In this document: positions 6,033-6,135 of the stretch, piece after piece
Position numbering within the stretch: the stretch's first letter is position 1
How the letters are laid out: each line of letters opens with the position of its first letter
DNA from: Promethearchaeota archaeon
Lineage (GTDB): Archaea; Asgardarchaeota; Lokiarchaeia; Sigyniarchaeales; SOKP01
Assembly: GCA_030605895.1 (NCBI GenBank)
Contig: JAUWHL010000022.1
Span: 1 to 6,135, forward strand
Length of the DNA stretch: 6,135 nt
Direction: 5' to 3'
Notes under the pieces: generated by a model
The model's database searches: none
Told to the model about the DNA's origin: nothing
What the model saw: only the letters and a program-made list of their open reading frames with translations
Translations under genes and position numbers: made by a program

Positions 6033-6135
6033 ATGAAATGGGTAACACGAAGCAAACCACACGTTGATCGTTGTTCCTCTCTATGGCTTATCAAAAATTT
6101 CGTTGATTCTGAAGCAGAATTTGCTTTTGTTTCAC
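6033..6135 (+). CDS. Second ChrB C-terminal-domain-like protein, cut by the window end
   Basis: The reading frame is open from ATG to the window edge, giving 34 complete codons. It starts MKWVTRSKPHVDR and continues with LWLIKNFVDSEAEF. From the shared Trp3 onward, 18 of 32 residues are identical to the first copy by my count, including the His-x-Asp-Arg motif at the same position and WLIK-x-FVD. It is therefore a diverged tandem paralogue and not a recent duplicate. The PHVDR form is closer to the usual ChrB motif than the VHIDR of the first copy. An SD lies in front of it. Its length and C-terminal half, including the conserved His and Asp positions, lie outside the window, so an intact gene cannot be confirmed. 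Confidence 0.8.
   Translation, partial: MKWVTRSKPHVDRCSSLWLIKNFVDSEAEFAFVS

Noticed and set aside
5858..6094. Open frame of 78 codons on the minus strand spanning the two ChrB-like genes
   Set aside because: It is antisense to two genes whose products match the ChrB family and to the SD between them; its own product looks like no known protein.
1..6135. CRISPR array, insertion sequence or attachment site
   Set aside because: No regularly spaced direct repeats, transposase or integrase coding sequence, or terminal inverted repeats are visible.

Overview
The window is AT-rich and probably comes from an archaeon. The initiation signals look archaeal: genes that begin a transcription unit lack a Shine-Dalgarno (SD) sequence and have TATA-like boxes at leaderless or short-leader spacing, while downstream genes carry good SDs. 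There is also a complete ferredoxin-linked 2-oxoacid oxidoreductase. The 457-residue protein in the middle has a longin/adaptin-like alpha-beta core plus winged-helix-like and TPR-like parts, a style typical of Asgard (Promethearchaeota) archaea. An Asgard source is my best guess (about 60%), but no rRNA or other decisive marker is present.

Layout. (1) 36-1070, plus: an ARPP-1/DUF6569-family protein with a TTG start behind a strong SD, followed by a T-rich terminator. (2) 1285-2658, plus: an unrecognised multidomain protein with an N-terminal cysteine cluster, a longin-like domain, a winged-helix-like segment and C-terminal TPR-like helices. (3) 5177-2653, minus: the iorA-iorB operon for indolepyruvate:ferredoxin oxidoreductase. 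Its 3' end overlaps gene 2 by 6 bases, tail to tail. (4) 5178-5483: a roughly 300-base divergent intergenic region with TATA-like elements, a 9-bp inverted repeat and a possible 21-codon ORF. (5) 5484-6017 and 6033-end, plus: two tandem genes, both related to the C-terminal domain of the chromate-resistance protein ChrB. The second is cut by the window edge.

How they fit together. IorA and IorB form one enzyme that oxidatively decarboxylates aryl pyruvates to aryl-acyl-CoA and reduces ferredoxin, normally as part of aromatic amino-acid fermentation. The tandem ChrB-domain genes look like one operon of diverged paralogues. I see no functional link between these two units, the ARPP-1 gene and the longin-like gene; they look like separate transcription units. 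The most interesting item is the longin-like multidomain protein. The second ChrB-like copy and the start-site evidence it gives for the first are also worth attention.
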